Program-made: the position numbers and the translations under genes
Notes under the pieces: model-generated
Told to the model about the DNA's origin: nothing
Database searches by the model: none
What the model saw: the letters and a program-made list of their open reading frames with translations, nothing else
DNA from: Aquimarina aquimarini
GTDB lineage: Bacteria > Bacteroidota > Bacteroidia > Flavobacteriales > Flavobacteriaceae
Direction of reading: 5' to 3'
NCBI RefSeq assembly: GCF_900299535.1
Contig: NZ_OMKE01000039.1
Location: 62,001-126,000, forward strand
DNA length: 64,000 bases
In this document: positions 1-8,996 of the stretch, piece by piece
Numbering within the stretch: position 1 is the first letter of the stretch
How the letters are laid out: every line of letters starts with the position of its first letter

Positions 1-1
1 C

Positions 2-106
2 GTACAATACATTAACAAAGCCATAATTGGCGTAATAGTCAATCTGAAGCTTAATAATTACGATGTTTTTATGAGTAATTTCAACGAGAAAAGATACTTC
101 TTTTAG
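2..106 (+). CDS. 3' end of an upstream gene (partial)
   Basis: Frame 2 is open from the left edge to a TAG at 104-106 and encodes about 34 residues ending in NEKRYFF. The stretch contains no stop for its whole visible length and is followed by a very AT-rich gap (107-378) with no other coding signal. It is probably the C-terminus of a gene that starts outside the window. Too little is visible to name it, and a chance open frame is possible. Confidence 0.35.
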   Translation, partial: VQYINKAIIGVIVNLKLNNYDVFMSNFNEKRYFF

Positions 107-378
107 TTGTTTAACAAAACCATTGTAGGAATTAGTTAAAAAGCTAAATTATAGTTAATTACGATTGTTTTTTTTGTATCATTAAGCAATATTTCTTGTT
201 TAAAACTTAGATGTAAGTATCAGAATTATAGACGAATACCCATTACTTTCTATTATTTTTTATTTTAGAAGTTAAATCTTACATTTTTTTAATTATAAGT
301 GAAATTTATCTTCAAAATAATTTACAACTTGCTGTGTTTAAGTAAAATAAATCATTTTAATTTAAAAAATTAGAAATC

Positions 379-1827
379 ATGAAAAAAATTTATTTACTTA
401 TTTTAAGTTTAATTATTTGTTTATCTGTTACAGAATTGCAAGCTCAAGTAAAACCAGACTCGGAAAATAACCCGTCTAACGTTGCAAAAATAAAAAATGG
501 AGAAGATGTTTTGATTGAAAATCATCCATATCAAGCCGATTTAGGTGGATGTGGAGGAACAATTATAGGACCTACTTGGATTCTTACTGCAGAACATTGT
601 GTTGGAGGAATCGTAGGAAGAAGGATAGGAGTCGGGTACACCAAAAGAAGTGACAGATCAACAGGACAGACGTCTACTGTAAAAAGAGTTATTAAGTTTC
701 CGTGTTCAGGATGTGATTTAAGTCTCTTAGAACTAAGTACTCCATTAGACTTGTCTGGTAGATATGCTAAAGCCATCAAATATGCATCAGCTGATGTTTT
801 TACAGAAGGCTATGTAAAGCAAGGTAAAGATTGTTATGCTACAGGTTGGGGGCAATTGGGGCCTAATGGTGGTTCTCCTGATCATTTGCAAGGAGCATCA
901 TTAAAATTTGGAGTTGTGCAACTATCTGACGAACGTATTAGAGTTGAAGAAACAGAAGGAAGAATGGTGTGTAGAGGAGATAGTGGTGGCCCGCTGGTTG
1001 TATATAACAGTAACAGGTCTGAAAGAATTTTGGTTGGAGCAGTGAGTGGAGGAGAAGGAACTCCTTGTACAGATTATGGCTTTTGGGGAAATGTTGCTAA
1101 TGCTGCATCTTGGATAGAAAGTCAAACAGGAATTAAACCTTATACAGAAACAGGAAGTACTGATAATGTGGCTCCTACAAGACCTACAAATTTAACTGCT
1201 AGTAATCCAACACAAACAACAATTGATCTCGCTTGGACAGCTTCTACAGACAATGTTGGTGTAACAGGGTATGAGGTGTATAGAGGAAATACGATGATTA
1301 CTACTGTAGCAGAAACCAGATATAAGGCAGTAAGTTTAACAGCTGGTACAGAATATACTTTTAAAGTATTAGCAATAGATGCAGCAGGAAACAAATCAGA
1401 GTTTAGTAATATAGCTACTGCGACTACATTACCTGGAGACCCTACCGATATTTGTAACGGTGTAGCACCATGGAGCCCAAATGTATCATACCAACCAGGA
1501 GATAGAGTAGTACATAGAGGAAATTTATGGGAGCGTACTTTTAGAGGGTGGAAATTTATTTCATCTTGTAGCGCTAATAAATCTGGTAAAATTATACCAC
1601 CAGAAGATAAAATTTCTGTATACCCTGTTCCTGCAAATAAAGAAATACACATTCTTTTTAATCCAGCAGAGAAAGCAGTATTCAATATTATAGATATGTT
1701 TGGTAAAACAGTACTACAAGGAAAATATAGATCAAACATAAACATCACAAAATTACAAGCAGGTACGTATACCTTAAAAGTTATTTCGAATGGAGCTAGT
1801 TATACTACCTCTTTCGTAAAAAAATAA
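379..1827 (+). CDS. Secreted trypsin-like serine protease with FN3, chitin-binding-like and T9SS sorting domains
   Basis: The 482-residue protein starts with a signal peptide (about 1-23, ending LQAQ). A chymotrypsin-fold (S1) domain spans about 40-250 with the full triad visible: His73 in LTAEHC, Asp113 in GCDLSLL and Ser202 in CRGDSGGP. A fibronectin type III domain follows (about 266-350). Next is a short Cys-bounded module (359-397) rich in Trp and Tyr that looks like a chitin-binding type 3 (CBM5/12) fold. Residues 411-482 match a type A T9SS C-terminal sorting domain, so the protein should cross the outer membrane and be surface-anchored or released. It stands alone, with a terminator after it. 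It probably degrades extracellular protein, perhaps on chitinous material; the substrate is inferred. Confidence 0.93.
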   Translation: MKKIYLLILSLIICLSVTELQAQVKPDSENNPSNVAKIKNGEDVLIENHPYQADLGGCGGTIIGPTWILTAEHCVGGIVGRRIGVGYTKRSDRSTGQTSTVKRVIKFPCSGCDLSLLELSTPLDLSGRYAKAIKYASADVFTEGYVKQGKDCYATGWGQLGPNGGSPDHLQGASLKFGVVQLSDERIRVEETEGRMVCRGDSGGPLVVYNSNRSERILVGAVSGGEGTPCTDYGFWGNVANAASWIESQTGIKPYTETGSTDNVAPTRPTNLTASNPTQTTIDLAWTASTDNVGVTGYEVYRGNTMITTVAETRYKAVSLTAGTEYTFKVLAIDAAGNKSEFSNIATATTLPGDPTDICNGVAPWSPNVSYQPGDRVVHRGNLWERTFRGWKFISSCSANKSGKIIPPEDKISVYPVPANKEIHILFNPAEKAVFNIIDMFGKTVLQGKYRSNINITKLQAGTYTLKVISNGASYTTSFVKK

Positions 1828-1863
1828 TCTATTTATCTAACTCATAAATCGAGATGTAATTTA

Positions 1864-1894
1864 AGAAGCTGTCGAATCTGGCAGCTTCTTTTTT
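1864..1894 (+). terminator. Rho-independent terminator after the protease
   Basis: AGAAGCTG (1864-1871) pairs with CAGCTTCT (1882-1889) around a 10-nt loop and runs into a T tract (1889-1894). It lies 37 bp after the protease stop codon. Confidence 0.85.
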
Positions 1895-2081
1895 ATATCA
1901 TTCTATGAATAATGGGGATTATAAAAGCAGGAAATAAAAAAAGCTATAATTCAATAAAACAATTTCTAGGATACACTGTGAATTGATAATTAGGAATTCA
2001 GTACAAATTTCTAACCATACTGTATAACAAAAATAAATATATTTATGCTTGATTAAAAAGTACTTAACACCGTAGAAAAAA

Positions 2082-2089
2082 TATATTTG
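2082..2089 (+). promoter_or_regulatory. Bacteroidota-type -7 box
   Basis: TATATTTG matches the TAnnTTTG -7 consensus of Bacteroidota sigma-ABfr promoters and lies about 30 bp before the ATG at 2118. A convincing -33 TTTG partner at normal spacing was not seen. Confidence 0.5.
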
Positions 2090-2117
2090 TAAAATTCAAA
2101 AGGAATAATAAAATTAC

Positions 2118-4523
2118 ATGAAGGAAATAAAAAACAAACCCCGAATTCATACATTAATTTTATTAATAGGATCTTTTGTTATATTTCAAAATAGCTTTTC
2201 ACAGGCCATACAAAACAAAGATACTCTATATTTTGACAGCAGCTGGAAACCTACAATTAGGTCAAAACATCAATTTTATAGGCTGTTACCATTAAAAACT
2301 ACAAAGAACCTTTCCTTAATTATTGACTATTACAAAAATGGAAATATGCAAATGCAAGGATATGCATATACAGATAGTCTCACAAAACTTGTAGGTGATG
2401 TGTATTGGTATGATGAGAATGGATTTGACTCTTCGTATGAACAAAATTTTAATTCAACAAATGAACCTCTAGAATATTACCATAATAATGGTTCAATTTG
2501 GAAAACTATTACTTATAAAAATGGAGTAAAAGAAGGTGTAGTTAAACTCTTTAATAATAAAGGTGCTTTTATTACTTCAGAAACCTTTAAAGAAGGATTT
2601 ATTACAAATGACACTATAGGTAAATTTAATAAACGATACTATTCTGGTACTAATTATAATAAAACTCATACGTTTGACAAAGCTACGCCACCTATAGATA
2701 ATTATACAAAAACGTTGTATTGGAGCCATACAGGTAATCCAGCAAAGATTATAAAGTATACTGATAATACAATTATTGAAGAACGTTCTTATTCTGAAAA
2801 TAAACAGTTAACACAACATCTTAGCAAAAATGATTTTGTAAACAATAAATTACTAGATGGTAAGTATTATACCATAAAAACTAACAACGGCTTTGCTATA
2901 ACAATAGATTCTATACATTTTAATAATCAAAAAAGTAAACTTATAAGGCTTAATAATATAAGTCATGTAGGTGCAAATGAAGATGGTGCGCTAGATTTTT
3001 ATCAAAAAAAAATAGCAAATCATTATTCAAAATTAGATTATGAATTTTTTTATGAAGGAGCAATTCCAATAAAATCATTCAGATTATTAGGCAAAGATGA
3101 TAGAGATTATACAATTGAAGGTATAAAAAAATATTCAGATAAAATCATTAATATAAGTGATGTAAAAACACAATCTGTTGAGAATTTACTTAAAACAATT
3201 GCAAATAAAGAGTGGAGTAGTACTTATATAGATTCTAGTAGTTATTCTGATGATACGACCAAAAACAAAGTTATTTTTAAACAATTTAATTCAGAGCTTT
3301 TTACTTATTTAGATTTGAGTTTTACTGAGGCTTATAGAGGTGGCTTAGGTTCTTCATACCAAAATAAGGATGATGATACAAAAAAATGGCGTTTACAGAA
3401 CGTAGATTTTTATACTATTAATATCCTTGTACTTAATAACAATAAACCAATACTTATTTTAACCAAGGATGATGATATGGAGTATTACATCATCCCGACT
3501 AAGAATAATGGTTTACTTGTAAATTTTAAAGAAAAAGGTGCCACAGAACAAATTAGTTCTAATCTAGATGAAAGTGTTTTTAAAGAACTTATGCATAGAG
3601 GTAATTCTAAACAATTTTATGGGGTAAAATCTCAAAAAGGCAAAAAGTATATCACAAATTCTTTCAATGAAATATTGATTGACACCGCATATGATAGTAT
3701 CCAAAGAAAAAATCAGTATATCATTGGAAAAAATAAAAATAAACTTGATATCTATAATTTAAAACTAGATAAACTACCTATTAACAATGTAAGAGAAGCC
3801 TATTACGACAGAGGGAATTTGCAAATTCTCACCAATAATAGCGTAAAGTATATTGATGTGTTAGGTAAAGAAACAAACAGGAGAATTATAAGCTATTCTT
3901 TTTGTGGAACAGTTAGTTCAACAAGTTTTGAGATTATAAAATCAAAGAAAAATAAACATTTTAATGCTATTGAAATTAGAACAGGAGGGCTTGGAGGTTT
4001 CCCTAGTCAAAAAGAATTACTCCTCAAAAACCTAGAAGCAGAATATGATGTTACATTTCTTAATAAAACCAAAAGAGATGGTTATGATGGCAACAGTAGC
4101 TTTGTAGATGGTTATATAGATAGAACACACTTGCTTGTTGTTGGTAAAAATAAAAAAGTGGGTTTATATACTTATAATGATGATAATATAGAATTTAATT
4201 TTGGGAATGTTATTGAGGATACGGAACAAAAAGACGAAAACGGAATAGTAAAACCCCCTCAGATCATAGATATTAATCAGTCAAAATATGGTAGTACACT
4301 TGCAGAGGAACTTTTACCGATATTATATGATGAAATCAAACTAATAGAACCATTAATTATTGTAAAAAAGGATGAAAAGTATGGGATTTATCCTTTGAAG
4401 AATGGACTAAAATATAAGAATCTTGGTATGGTAACAGCAAACTTTATTAATTATGAAACTATTAATGGAGAAAAAGGATGGATAGATGTGAATACACGTA
4501 AAGAATATCCAAATGAAAAATAA
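2118..4523 (+). CDS. Large exported protein with YwqK/MORN-like and WG-like repeats
   Basis: The 801-residue protein has an N-terminal hydrophobic segment (about 11-28) that looks like a signal peptide ending FSQA. Residues of about 70-170 contain repeated 'YYKNGN...G' and 'YKNGVKEG' units typical of the MORN-like/toxin-antitoxin YwqK antitoxin repeat fold. The C-terminal third carries segments such as KKVGLYTY, EKYGIYPL and EKGWIDV, which resemble WG (beta-propeller-like) repeats. No catalytic motif is visible. It is a single gene between a terminator and a TetR operon. Proteins of this build are common in Flavobacteria and mostly uncharacterised, so no function is assigned. Confidence 0.75.
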   Translation: MKEIKNKPRIHTLILLIGSFVIFQNSFSQAIQNKDTLYFDSSWKPTIRSKHQFYRLLPLKTTKNLSLIIDYYKNGNMQMQGYAYTDSLTKLVGDVYWYDENGFDSSYEQNFNSTNEPLEYYHNNGSIWKTITYKNGVKEGVVKLFNNKGAFITSETFKEGFITNDTIGKFNKRYYSGTNYNKTHTFDKATPPIDNYTKTLYWSHTGNPAKIIKYTDNTIIEERSYSENKQLTQHLSKNDFVNNKLLDGKYYTIKTNNGFAITIDSIHFNNQKSKLIRLNNISHVGANEDGALDFYQKKIANHYSKLDYEFFYEGAIPIKSFRLLGKDDRDYTIEGIKKYSDKIINISDVKTQSVENLLKTIANKEWSSTYIDSSSYSDDTTKNKVIFKQFNSELFTYLDLSFTEAYRGGLGSSYQNKDDDTKKWRLQNVDFYTINILVLNNNKPILILTKDDDMEYYIIPTKNNGLLVNFKEKGATEQISSNLDESVFKELMHRGNSKQFYGVKSQKGKKYITNSFNEILIDTAYDSIQRKNQYIIGKNKNKLDIYNLKLDKLPINNVREAYYDRGNLQILTNNSVKYIDVLGKETNRRIISYSFCGTVSSTSFEIIKSKKNKHFNAIEIRTGGLGGFPSQKELLLKNLEAEYDVTFLNKTKRDGYDGNSSFVDGYIDRTHLLVVGKNKKVGLYTYNDDNIEFNFGNVIEDTEQKDENGIVKPPQIIDINQSKYGSTLAEELLPILYDEIKLIEPLIIVKKDEKYGIYPLKNGLKYKNLGMVTANFINYETINGEKGWIDVNTRKEYPNEK

Positions 4524-4666
4524 TATTACAGTATAACAAAATAACTAACTTCATTAAAAACCATCAAAAGGTAATACGTCATTATTACCTTTTCTACAAT
4601 AGGAGAGTAGATGCAATGTATGCTGAGTAGAAAAAAAAATATTAACAAATATTTAGTGTTTCTATC

Positions 4667-4723
4667 AATAAACGATCGGTCTATTATTGTATATTTGCGT
4701 AAATAAACGATCGGTCTAATAAT
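4667..4723. promoter_or_regulatory. Two TetR operators flanking a -7 box
   Basis: The 22-bp sequence AATAAACGATCGGTCTA plus TTATT occurs at 4667-4688, and a near-identical copy lies at 4702-4723, overlapping the ATG of the TetR gene. The core ATAAACGATCGGTCTAT is an imperfect palindrome centred on CGATCG. A -7 box TATATTTG (4690-4697) lies exactly between the copies, so a repressor bound to them would block the promoter. A third copy precedes the downstream reductase. Assignment to the adjacent TetR protein is an inference from position and repetition. Confidence 0.85.
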
Positions 4724-5318
4724 GGCAAAACATGATTTAAATAACATTTTAGAAAAAGGAATAGAGCTATTCCGGCTTAATGGTTATCACAATACTGGGA
4801 TTAGAGATATTCTTAAAGCGTGTGATATGCCTAAAGGCTCTTTTTACCATTCATTTGAAAGTAAAGAAGATTTTGTTATTAAGGCAATAAGCCATTTTGA
4901 AGAAGTGATAGGCAAAGATTTTGAAAAAAATCTATCAGATGAATCATTATCTTATTATGAAAGAATAAAAAACCATTTTAAAATCCATATAAAATGGTAT
5001 ACAGATAATGATTTTAAAGTAGGTTGCTTATTAGGAAACTTAAGCACAGAAGTAGCTGGTACTATTGATTCTGTCTCAAATTCAATATCTGGTGTATATG
5101 ATAGATGGAGTAGAGGGTTGGCCTCTTTTATAAAAAAAGGACAAGAACAAGGAGAAATAGTTGACGATATAGAAGCATTACATCTTGCAAATTATTTGTT
5201 TGATAGTTTTAATGGTGCTGTAGGTAGAATGAAAGTAGAAAGAAGTAGTGAACCATTAGACCTATTTCTAAATATCAATATGACTTTTATAAAAAATAAA
5301 GAAAAAAACGTCAATTAA
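4722..5318 (+). CDS. TetR/AcrR family transcriptional repressor
   Basis: The 198-residue protein has an N-terminal TetR helix-turn-helix (about 10-55, with GIRDILKACDMPKGSFYHSF) and a helical ligand-binding C-terminal domain of the AcuR/YxaF-like type. Such proteins repress promoters until a small molecule, often an electrophile or unsaturated compound, binds the C-terminal domain. Its start codon lies inside one of two operator copies, so it is very probably autoregulated. A third operator copy precedes the Old Yellow Enzyme gene 67 bp downstream, so the two genes form one regulon, like NemR and NemA of enterobacteria. The ligand is not known. Confidence 0.92.
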   Translation: MAKHDLNNILEKGIELFRLNGYHNTGIRDILKACDMPKGSFYHSFESKEDFVIKAISHFEEVIGKDFEKNLSDESLSYYERIKNHFKIHIKWYTDNDFKVGCLLGNLSTEVAGTIDSVSNSISGVYDRWSRGLASFIKKGQEQGEIVDDIEALHLANYLFDSFNGAVGRMKVERSSEPLDLFLNINMTFIKNKEKNVN

Positions 5319-5341
5319 TCATTCTGTTTTTTTATTTCAAA

Positions 5342-5363
5342 AATAAACGAACGGTCTATTATT
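5342..5363. promoter_or_regulatory. Third TetR operator copy upstream of the reductase
   Basis: AATAAACGAACGGTCTATTATT differs by a single base from the copy at 4667-4688 (T to A in the centre). It sits 22 bp before the ATG at 5386 and probably lets the TetR protein control the reductase directly. Confidence 0.85.
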
Positions 5364-5385
5364 AAATTAATTTAAAAACAATACA

Positions 5386-6459
5386 ATGAAAATATTTGAA
5401 CCATTTACATTATCAGGATTAAAATTAAAAAACAAAATTGTAATGGCACCTATGACAAGAAGCAGAGCCATTGATAACATTCCCAACGATATAATGAAAG
5501 AGTACTATTCCCAAAGATCAGGAGCAGGGCTTATTATATCGGAAGCCACCGCTGTATCCGCAAACGGAACAGGATATCCTAGAATTCCCTCTGCATATAC
5601 AGATATACAAATTGAAGGTTGGAAATCTATTGCAAAAGGTGTACATGAGAATCAAGGCTCTATTTTTGTTCAATTATTTCATACTGGACGAGTTTCTGCA
5701 TCTCTTAATTTACCCGATGGTAGCGAAACTATAGCGCCCTCCGCAATTCCATTAACTTCAATGCAGATGTATACAGATCAAGAAGGGATGCAACCTCATG
5801 ATGTTCCTAGAGAAATGAATCTTACCGATATTCAACAAGCACAAGATGAATTTGTACAAGCAGCAACAAAACTGATCAAAGCAGGTGTTGACGGTATAGA
5901 GATACATAGTGCAAATGGATATTTACTAGACCAATTTCTAGACCCAGGGACTAACCAGAGAAATGATGATTATGGAGGTGATTATAAAAGTAGAGCAAAA
6001 TTTACATTAGAGACTACAAAAAAAATGGCAGATGCTATCGGAGCATCCAAAGTAGGAATACGATTTTCTCCTTATGGTGTTTTTAATGGAATGTCAGGAG
6101 ACTATAAGGAAATTACAGAAGCTTATACCTACTTAGCACAAGAACTGTCAAAAATAGGTATAGCTTATATTCATATTGCTGATCAACGAGCAGCGATGTC
6201 AGCACCAGAATTTGCAACCCAAATATGGAAAACTATAGGAGATAACTTCAACGGAACCATGCTTGGTGGGGGTGATGTATGGAGTGCAGAAAGAGCTGAG
6301 GAATTATTAGAGGATGGATACGATTTGGTTTATATAGGAAGAGCTTTTATAGCTAACCCTAACCTAATTGAAAAATTAAAGAATAAAGAAAGTTTAGCAG
6401 CACCAGATGTTGAAAAACTTTATACCCCAGGTATTGAAGGATATTTAGATTATGTTTAA
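5386..6459 (+). CDS. nemA: Old Yellow Enzyme family alkene reductase (N-ethylmaleimide reductase type)
   Basis: The 357-residue protein is a full-length FMN-binding TIM barrel of the OYE family. Visible family motifs are the N-terminal VMAPMTRSRA, FHTGRVS (about 98-104), and HSANGYLLDQFL starting at His174, where His174 and Asn177 are the expected substrate-binding pair. It is followed by NQRxDDYGG and, near the C-terminus, YIGRAFIANPNL in the phosphate-binding region. The family reduces activated C=C bonds, nitro compounds and nitrate esters with NAD(P)H. It sits behind its own TetR operator, which fits a response to electrophiles. The gene symbol follows family resemblance only. Confidence 0.92.
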   Translation: MKIFEPFTLSGLKLKNKIVMAPMTRSRAIDNIPNDIMKEYYSQRSGAGLIISEATAVSANGTGYPRIPSAYTDIQIEGWKSIAKGVHENQGSIFVQLFHTGRVSASLNLPDGSETIAPSAIPLTSMQMYTDQEGMQPHDVPREMNLTDIQQAQDEFVQAATKLIKAGVDGIEIHSANGYLLDQFLDPGTNQRNDDYGGDYKSRAKFTLETTKKMADAIGASKVGIRFSPYGVFNGMSGDYKEITEAYTYLAQELSKIGIAYIHIADQRAAMSAPEFATQIWKTIGDNFNGTMLGGGDVWSAERAEELLEDGYDLVYIGRAFIANPNLIEKLKNKESLAAPDVEKLYTPGIEGYLDYV

Positions 6460-6515
6460 AAATATAAATGATCTTTTAAATTTACTCAAGAAAATGTATT
6501 AGAAATTAATCCTTA

Positions 6516-6565
6516 GTTGACCTGATCCTGTTGGTGAATTTTATTTTCAGCAGGATCAGATCAAC
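6516..6565 (+). terminator. 18-bp stem hairpin after the reductase
   Basis: GTTGACCTGATCCTGTTG (6516-6533) pairs with CAGCAGGATCAGATCAAC (6548-6565), with only G-U type mismatches. The loop is 14 nt. No long T tract follows, so it may be a terminator, a processing site or an attenuator between the reductase and the thioredoxin-like gene, which starts 18 bp later. Confidence 0.6.
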
Positions 6566-6582
6566 CACTTAAAACAAAAAAT

Positions 6583-7134
6583 ATGTCATTAGTACAATCA
6601 AATATGATGGAGTTAGGAACAAAAGCTCCATTATTTTCATTACCTGATACAATTTCTGATACTGTAATATCTCTTTCTGAGATAAAGTCAAGTACAGCCA
6701 CAGTAGTAGCCTTTATTTGTAACCATTGCCCATTTGTACATCATATAAATAATAGATTAGTAGAGGTAGCCAATGAATTTCAAGCAAAAGGGATTCAGTT
6801 TATTGCTATTAGTAGTAATGATGTAGATTATTATCCCGAAGATAGGCCAGAAATGATGAAAAAAGTTGCAAAGAGTCAAGGCTATAGTTTTCCATATTTA
6901 TATGATAAGACTCAAGAAGTGGCAGTAGCTTATCAAGCAGAATGCACCCCTGATTTTTTTGTGTTTGATGGTAGTTTAAAACTGGTTTATAGAGGACGAT
7001 TTGATGAAACAAGACCAGAAATGGGGATCGCTACTGGAAACGAATTAGTAACAGCATTAACAGCTATTTTAAATAATTCAGAAGTTCCTAATGATCAAAA
7101 ACCTAGCATGGGGTGTAGTATCAAATGGAAATAA
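6583..7134 (+). CDS. Thioredoxin-like (AhpC/TSA-Redoxin) family protein
   Basis: This 183-residue protein belongs to the peroxiredoxin/Redoxin-type thioredoxin fold. The redox motif is CNHCP (Cys46-x-x-Cys49), followed by a conserved PFVHHI and the cis-Pro region near ECTPDFFVFD. Residues GRFDETRPEMG near position 150 and the end SMGCSIKWK are typical of a cytoplasmic bacteroidotal subfamily. No signal peptide is seen. It probably acts as a disulfide reductase or peroxide-related factor. It lies directly after the OYE gene but behind a strong hairpin, so co-regulation with the TetR regulon is uncertain. Confidence 0.85.
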   Translation: MSLVQSNMMELGTKAPLFSLPDTISDTVISLSEIKSSTATVVAFICNHCPFVHHINNRLVEVANEFQAKGIQFIAISSNDVDYYPEDRPEMMKKVAKSQGYSFPYLYDKTQEVAVAYQAECTPDFFVFDGSLKLVYRGRFDETRPEMGIATGNELVTALTAILNNSEVPNDQKPSMGCSIKWK

Positions 7135-7329
7135 AACTGAATGATTCCGCATACTTTTTCAACTTAATTTTTAGAGAGTGGAAAAAAAGCCCATTTATTC
7201 GCGTATAAAGTCTATTTAATAACTCTCTATGAGTTCTCATCCAATTACAGTTTGATAAAAAAAGTTAATTACACTAGCAATTATTGTTAATTAGATACGA
7301 CAAAAAGAGAATTAATATTAATAAATAAA

Positions 7330-7503
7330 ATGAAAAATAAGTATATAAAATTAGGTTTAATTTTTGGAGCAGGAATTGGACTTTGTATAGGAATCCTAAT
7401 AAATAATATAGCAATAGGAATATCATTGGGAGCCGGAGTTGGTTTAGTCTTTGGATCTGCTCTTGGTGGAACTGCGTATAAAAAAAACAATAAACAAAAC
7501 TAA
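7330..7503 (+). CDS. Small glycine-zipper membrane protein (57 aa)
   Basis: An ATG at 7330 opens a 57-codon frame ending at TAA 7501-7503. The protein is MKNKYIKLG at the start, then two hydrophobic stretches rich in G-x-x-x-G (GAGIGLCIGI and LGAGVGLVFGSALGG), and a Lys/Asn tail (KKNNKQN). This is the build of small glycine-zipper inner-membrane proteins common in Flavobacteria. A clear terminator follows 46 bp after the stop. Its function is unknown. Confidence 0.75.
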   Translation: MKNKYIKLGLIFGAGIGLCIGILINNIAIGISLGAGVGLVFGSALGGTAYKKNNKQN

Positions 7504-7548
7504 CATTATAATATCCATTTTTTGTTTAACCTTAGTTTATACTATATG

Positions 7549-7583
7549 AAAACGGCGAATAGAAAAAATCTATTCGCCGTTTT
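7549..7583 (+). terminator. Strong rho-independent terminator
   Basis: AAAACGGCGAATAGA (7549-7563) pairs perfectly with TCTATTCGCCGTTTT (7569-7583), giving a 15-bp stem with a 5-nt loop and flanking A and T tracts. It can act in both directions. Confidence 0.9.
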
Positions 7584-7761
7584 ACTTATAATTTATATTT
7601 AGGTATCTTATTATTTTCTTATTGTTTTTATTTTCCGAAGAGTTTTTTAGGCAATTGTCATAAAACTTCTGTAGGATTGGTTCATGAGCCCCCATTTATC
7701 TAATAGTAGGTAAATCTTCTTTTTATTATTTTTGGAACATCTATTTTAAAATTAAAAATAA

Positions 7762-8871
7762 ATGAATGCATATTTTAAGTTAGTCTTTTTGTGTTTTATA
7801 AGTTTTATCCTCTGTTCTTGCAGTAAAATAAGTGAAAAGAAAATCAGCCAGAAAAAAATTGAGTTTTTGATTTGCGATTCTATTCATTATTTTGAACAAC
7901 CAAGATGGTGGGATGATATTAATGTTTTAATAGACGATTCAATAATGAAAGTGTCAAAATCTGCTAATGAATACCTTCAACTATGCAGAGCTCATAGAAA
8001 GGAAAAATTGTATAATGATAGCATTTATAAAGAAAGTTATGATCAATACAGAAAATATCCATTAAAAGCGAAATACTTATATAACAAGATTAGGAAAAAT
8101 AGTAATTCTTCTCTTTTACATTCTTTTAGTAAAGAAGTTTCACATGGCTTGTCTATAGAAATTAACGAACAGCTGTTTCATTGCGATAAAGAGTACCACA
8201 ATAGTTCAATAGCTGAGTATATAGGAGATGATTATTTTGCTATTTGTAACTACGATAAAGCAATAAGTTATTATAATTTGGTATTACAACTTAATAAAAA
8301 TGAGAAAGATGTAGAAAAAGATAGCACTAAGCTACGTTACTATGATAATAAGAAAAAATGGGTAGCGAGAAAACTTACTGATATAGATGAAAAATTAAAA
8401 GGAAGTAGAAGAGATGTTGCTACATGTAATTTTAGAGATGAAATAAATACTATATTAGAAACTATAAATGATTATAAAACGCCCAAAAGAAAAGAACAAA
8501 TAAAAGCGTTTATAGAAAACAGAAGAGAGAAAGAAATACTAAGCGATATATTGGATGAGAACACAGATTATTTTTATACGTCTAAAACAGATTACGAACT
8601 GGCTTTATGCAATATCTTATATGAAGATGCTAAGTCTAAAAATCCTCTAATAATAAATTCAAAAACGATAACTAGTGTAGAAGAAAATTTTAAAGATTTT
8701 AATATGTTAGATCACACCAATTTTAAGGTAGGAATTAGTGATATAGGTACTTTAAATGAAGATAAAGATGAATGGCTAATCTCTTTTTGGTCTGATATAG
8801 AAGACTCACATGGTATTACTGTTATCTATTTAAAGGGATACGAAATTACCGATATACATAGCGTTGATTGA
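7762..8871 (+). CDS. Hypothetical lipoprotein with a TPR-like segment
   Basis: The 369-residue protein begins with a lipoprotein signal peptide whose lipobox is LCSC (Cys20). The mature part is highly charged. A segment around 155-180 (GDDYFAICNYDKAISYYNLVL) looks like one tetratricopeptide repeat. The remainder is mostly helical, and the last 60 residues look like a small beta domain. No enzyme motif is visible. It is transcribed alone and converges on the M23 peptidase gene. No known family was recognised. Confidence 0.7.
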   Translation: MNAYFKLVFLCFISFILCSCSKISEKKISQKKIEFLICDSIHYFEQPRWWDDINVLIDDSIMKVSKSANEYLQLCRAHRKEKLYNDSIYKESYDQYRKYPLKAKYLYNKIRKNSNSSLLHSFSKEVSHGLSIEINEQLFHCDKEYHNSSIAEYIGDDYFAICNYDKAISYYNLVLQLNKNEKDVEKDSTKLRYYDNKKKWVARKLTDIDEKLKGSRRDVATCNFRDEINTILETINDYKTPKRKEQIKAFIENRREKEILSDILDENTDYFYTSKTDYELALCNILYEDAKSKNPLIINSKTITSVEENFKDFNMLDHTNFKVGISDIGTLNEDKDEWLISFWSDIEDSHGITVIYLKGYEITDIHSVD

Positions 8872-8890
8872 TCAATCTAAGCACTTATAA

Positions 8891-8985
8891 TCCATTATAA
8901 TATAATATTCTGAGTGATGCAACTTTGCTTTGGCCCAAAGCAATAGGAAGAGCGAACGTGTAATGTTTATGGATAAAGTTTCTAT
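8891..8985. repeat. Dispersed intergenic repeat remnant (copy 1)
   Basis: This convergent gap carries ATTCTGAGTGATGCAACTTTG, a decayed match to the CTTGCGTTATGTCACTTTGC core seen at 47231-47256. It continues with the hairpin TTGCTTTGG/CCAAAGCAA (8925-8943) and then AGCGAACGTGTAATGTTTATGG, which matches the GTGTAATGTGTGTGGAATGG tail of the longer copies. Confidence 0.65.
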
Positions 8986-8996
8986 TTTCTTATTTT

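Noticed and set aside
4526..4747. Minus-strand frame of 73 codons across the TetR promoter
   Set aside because: It runs through both operators and the -7 box, and its product is not protein-like.
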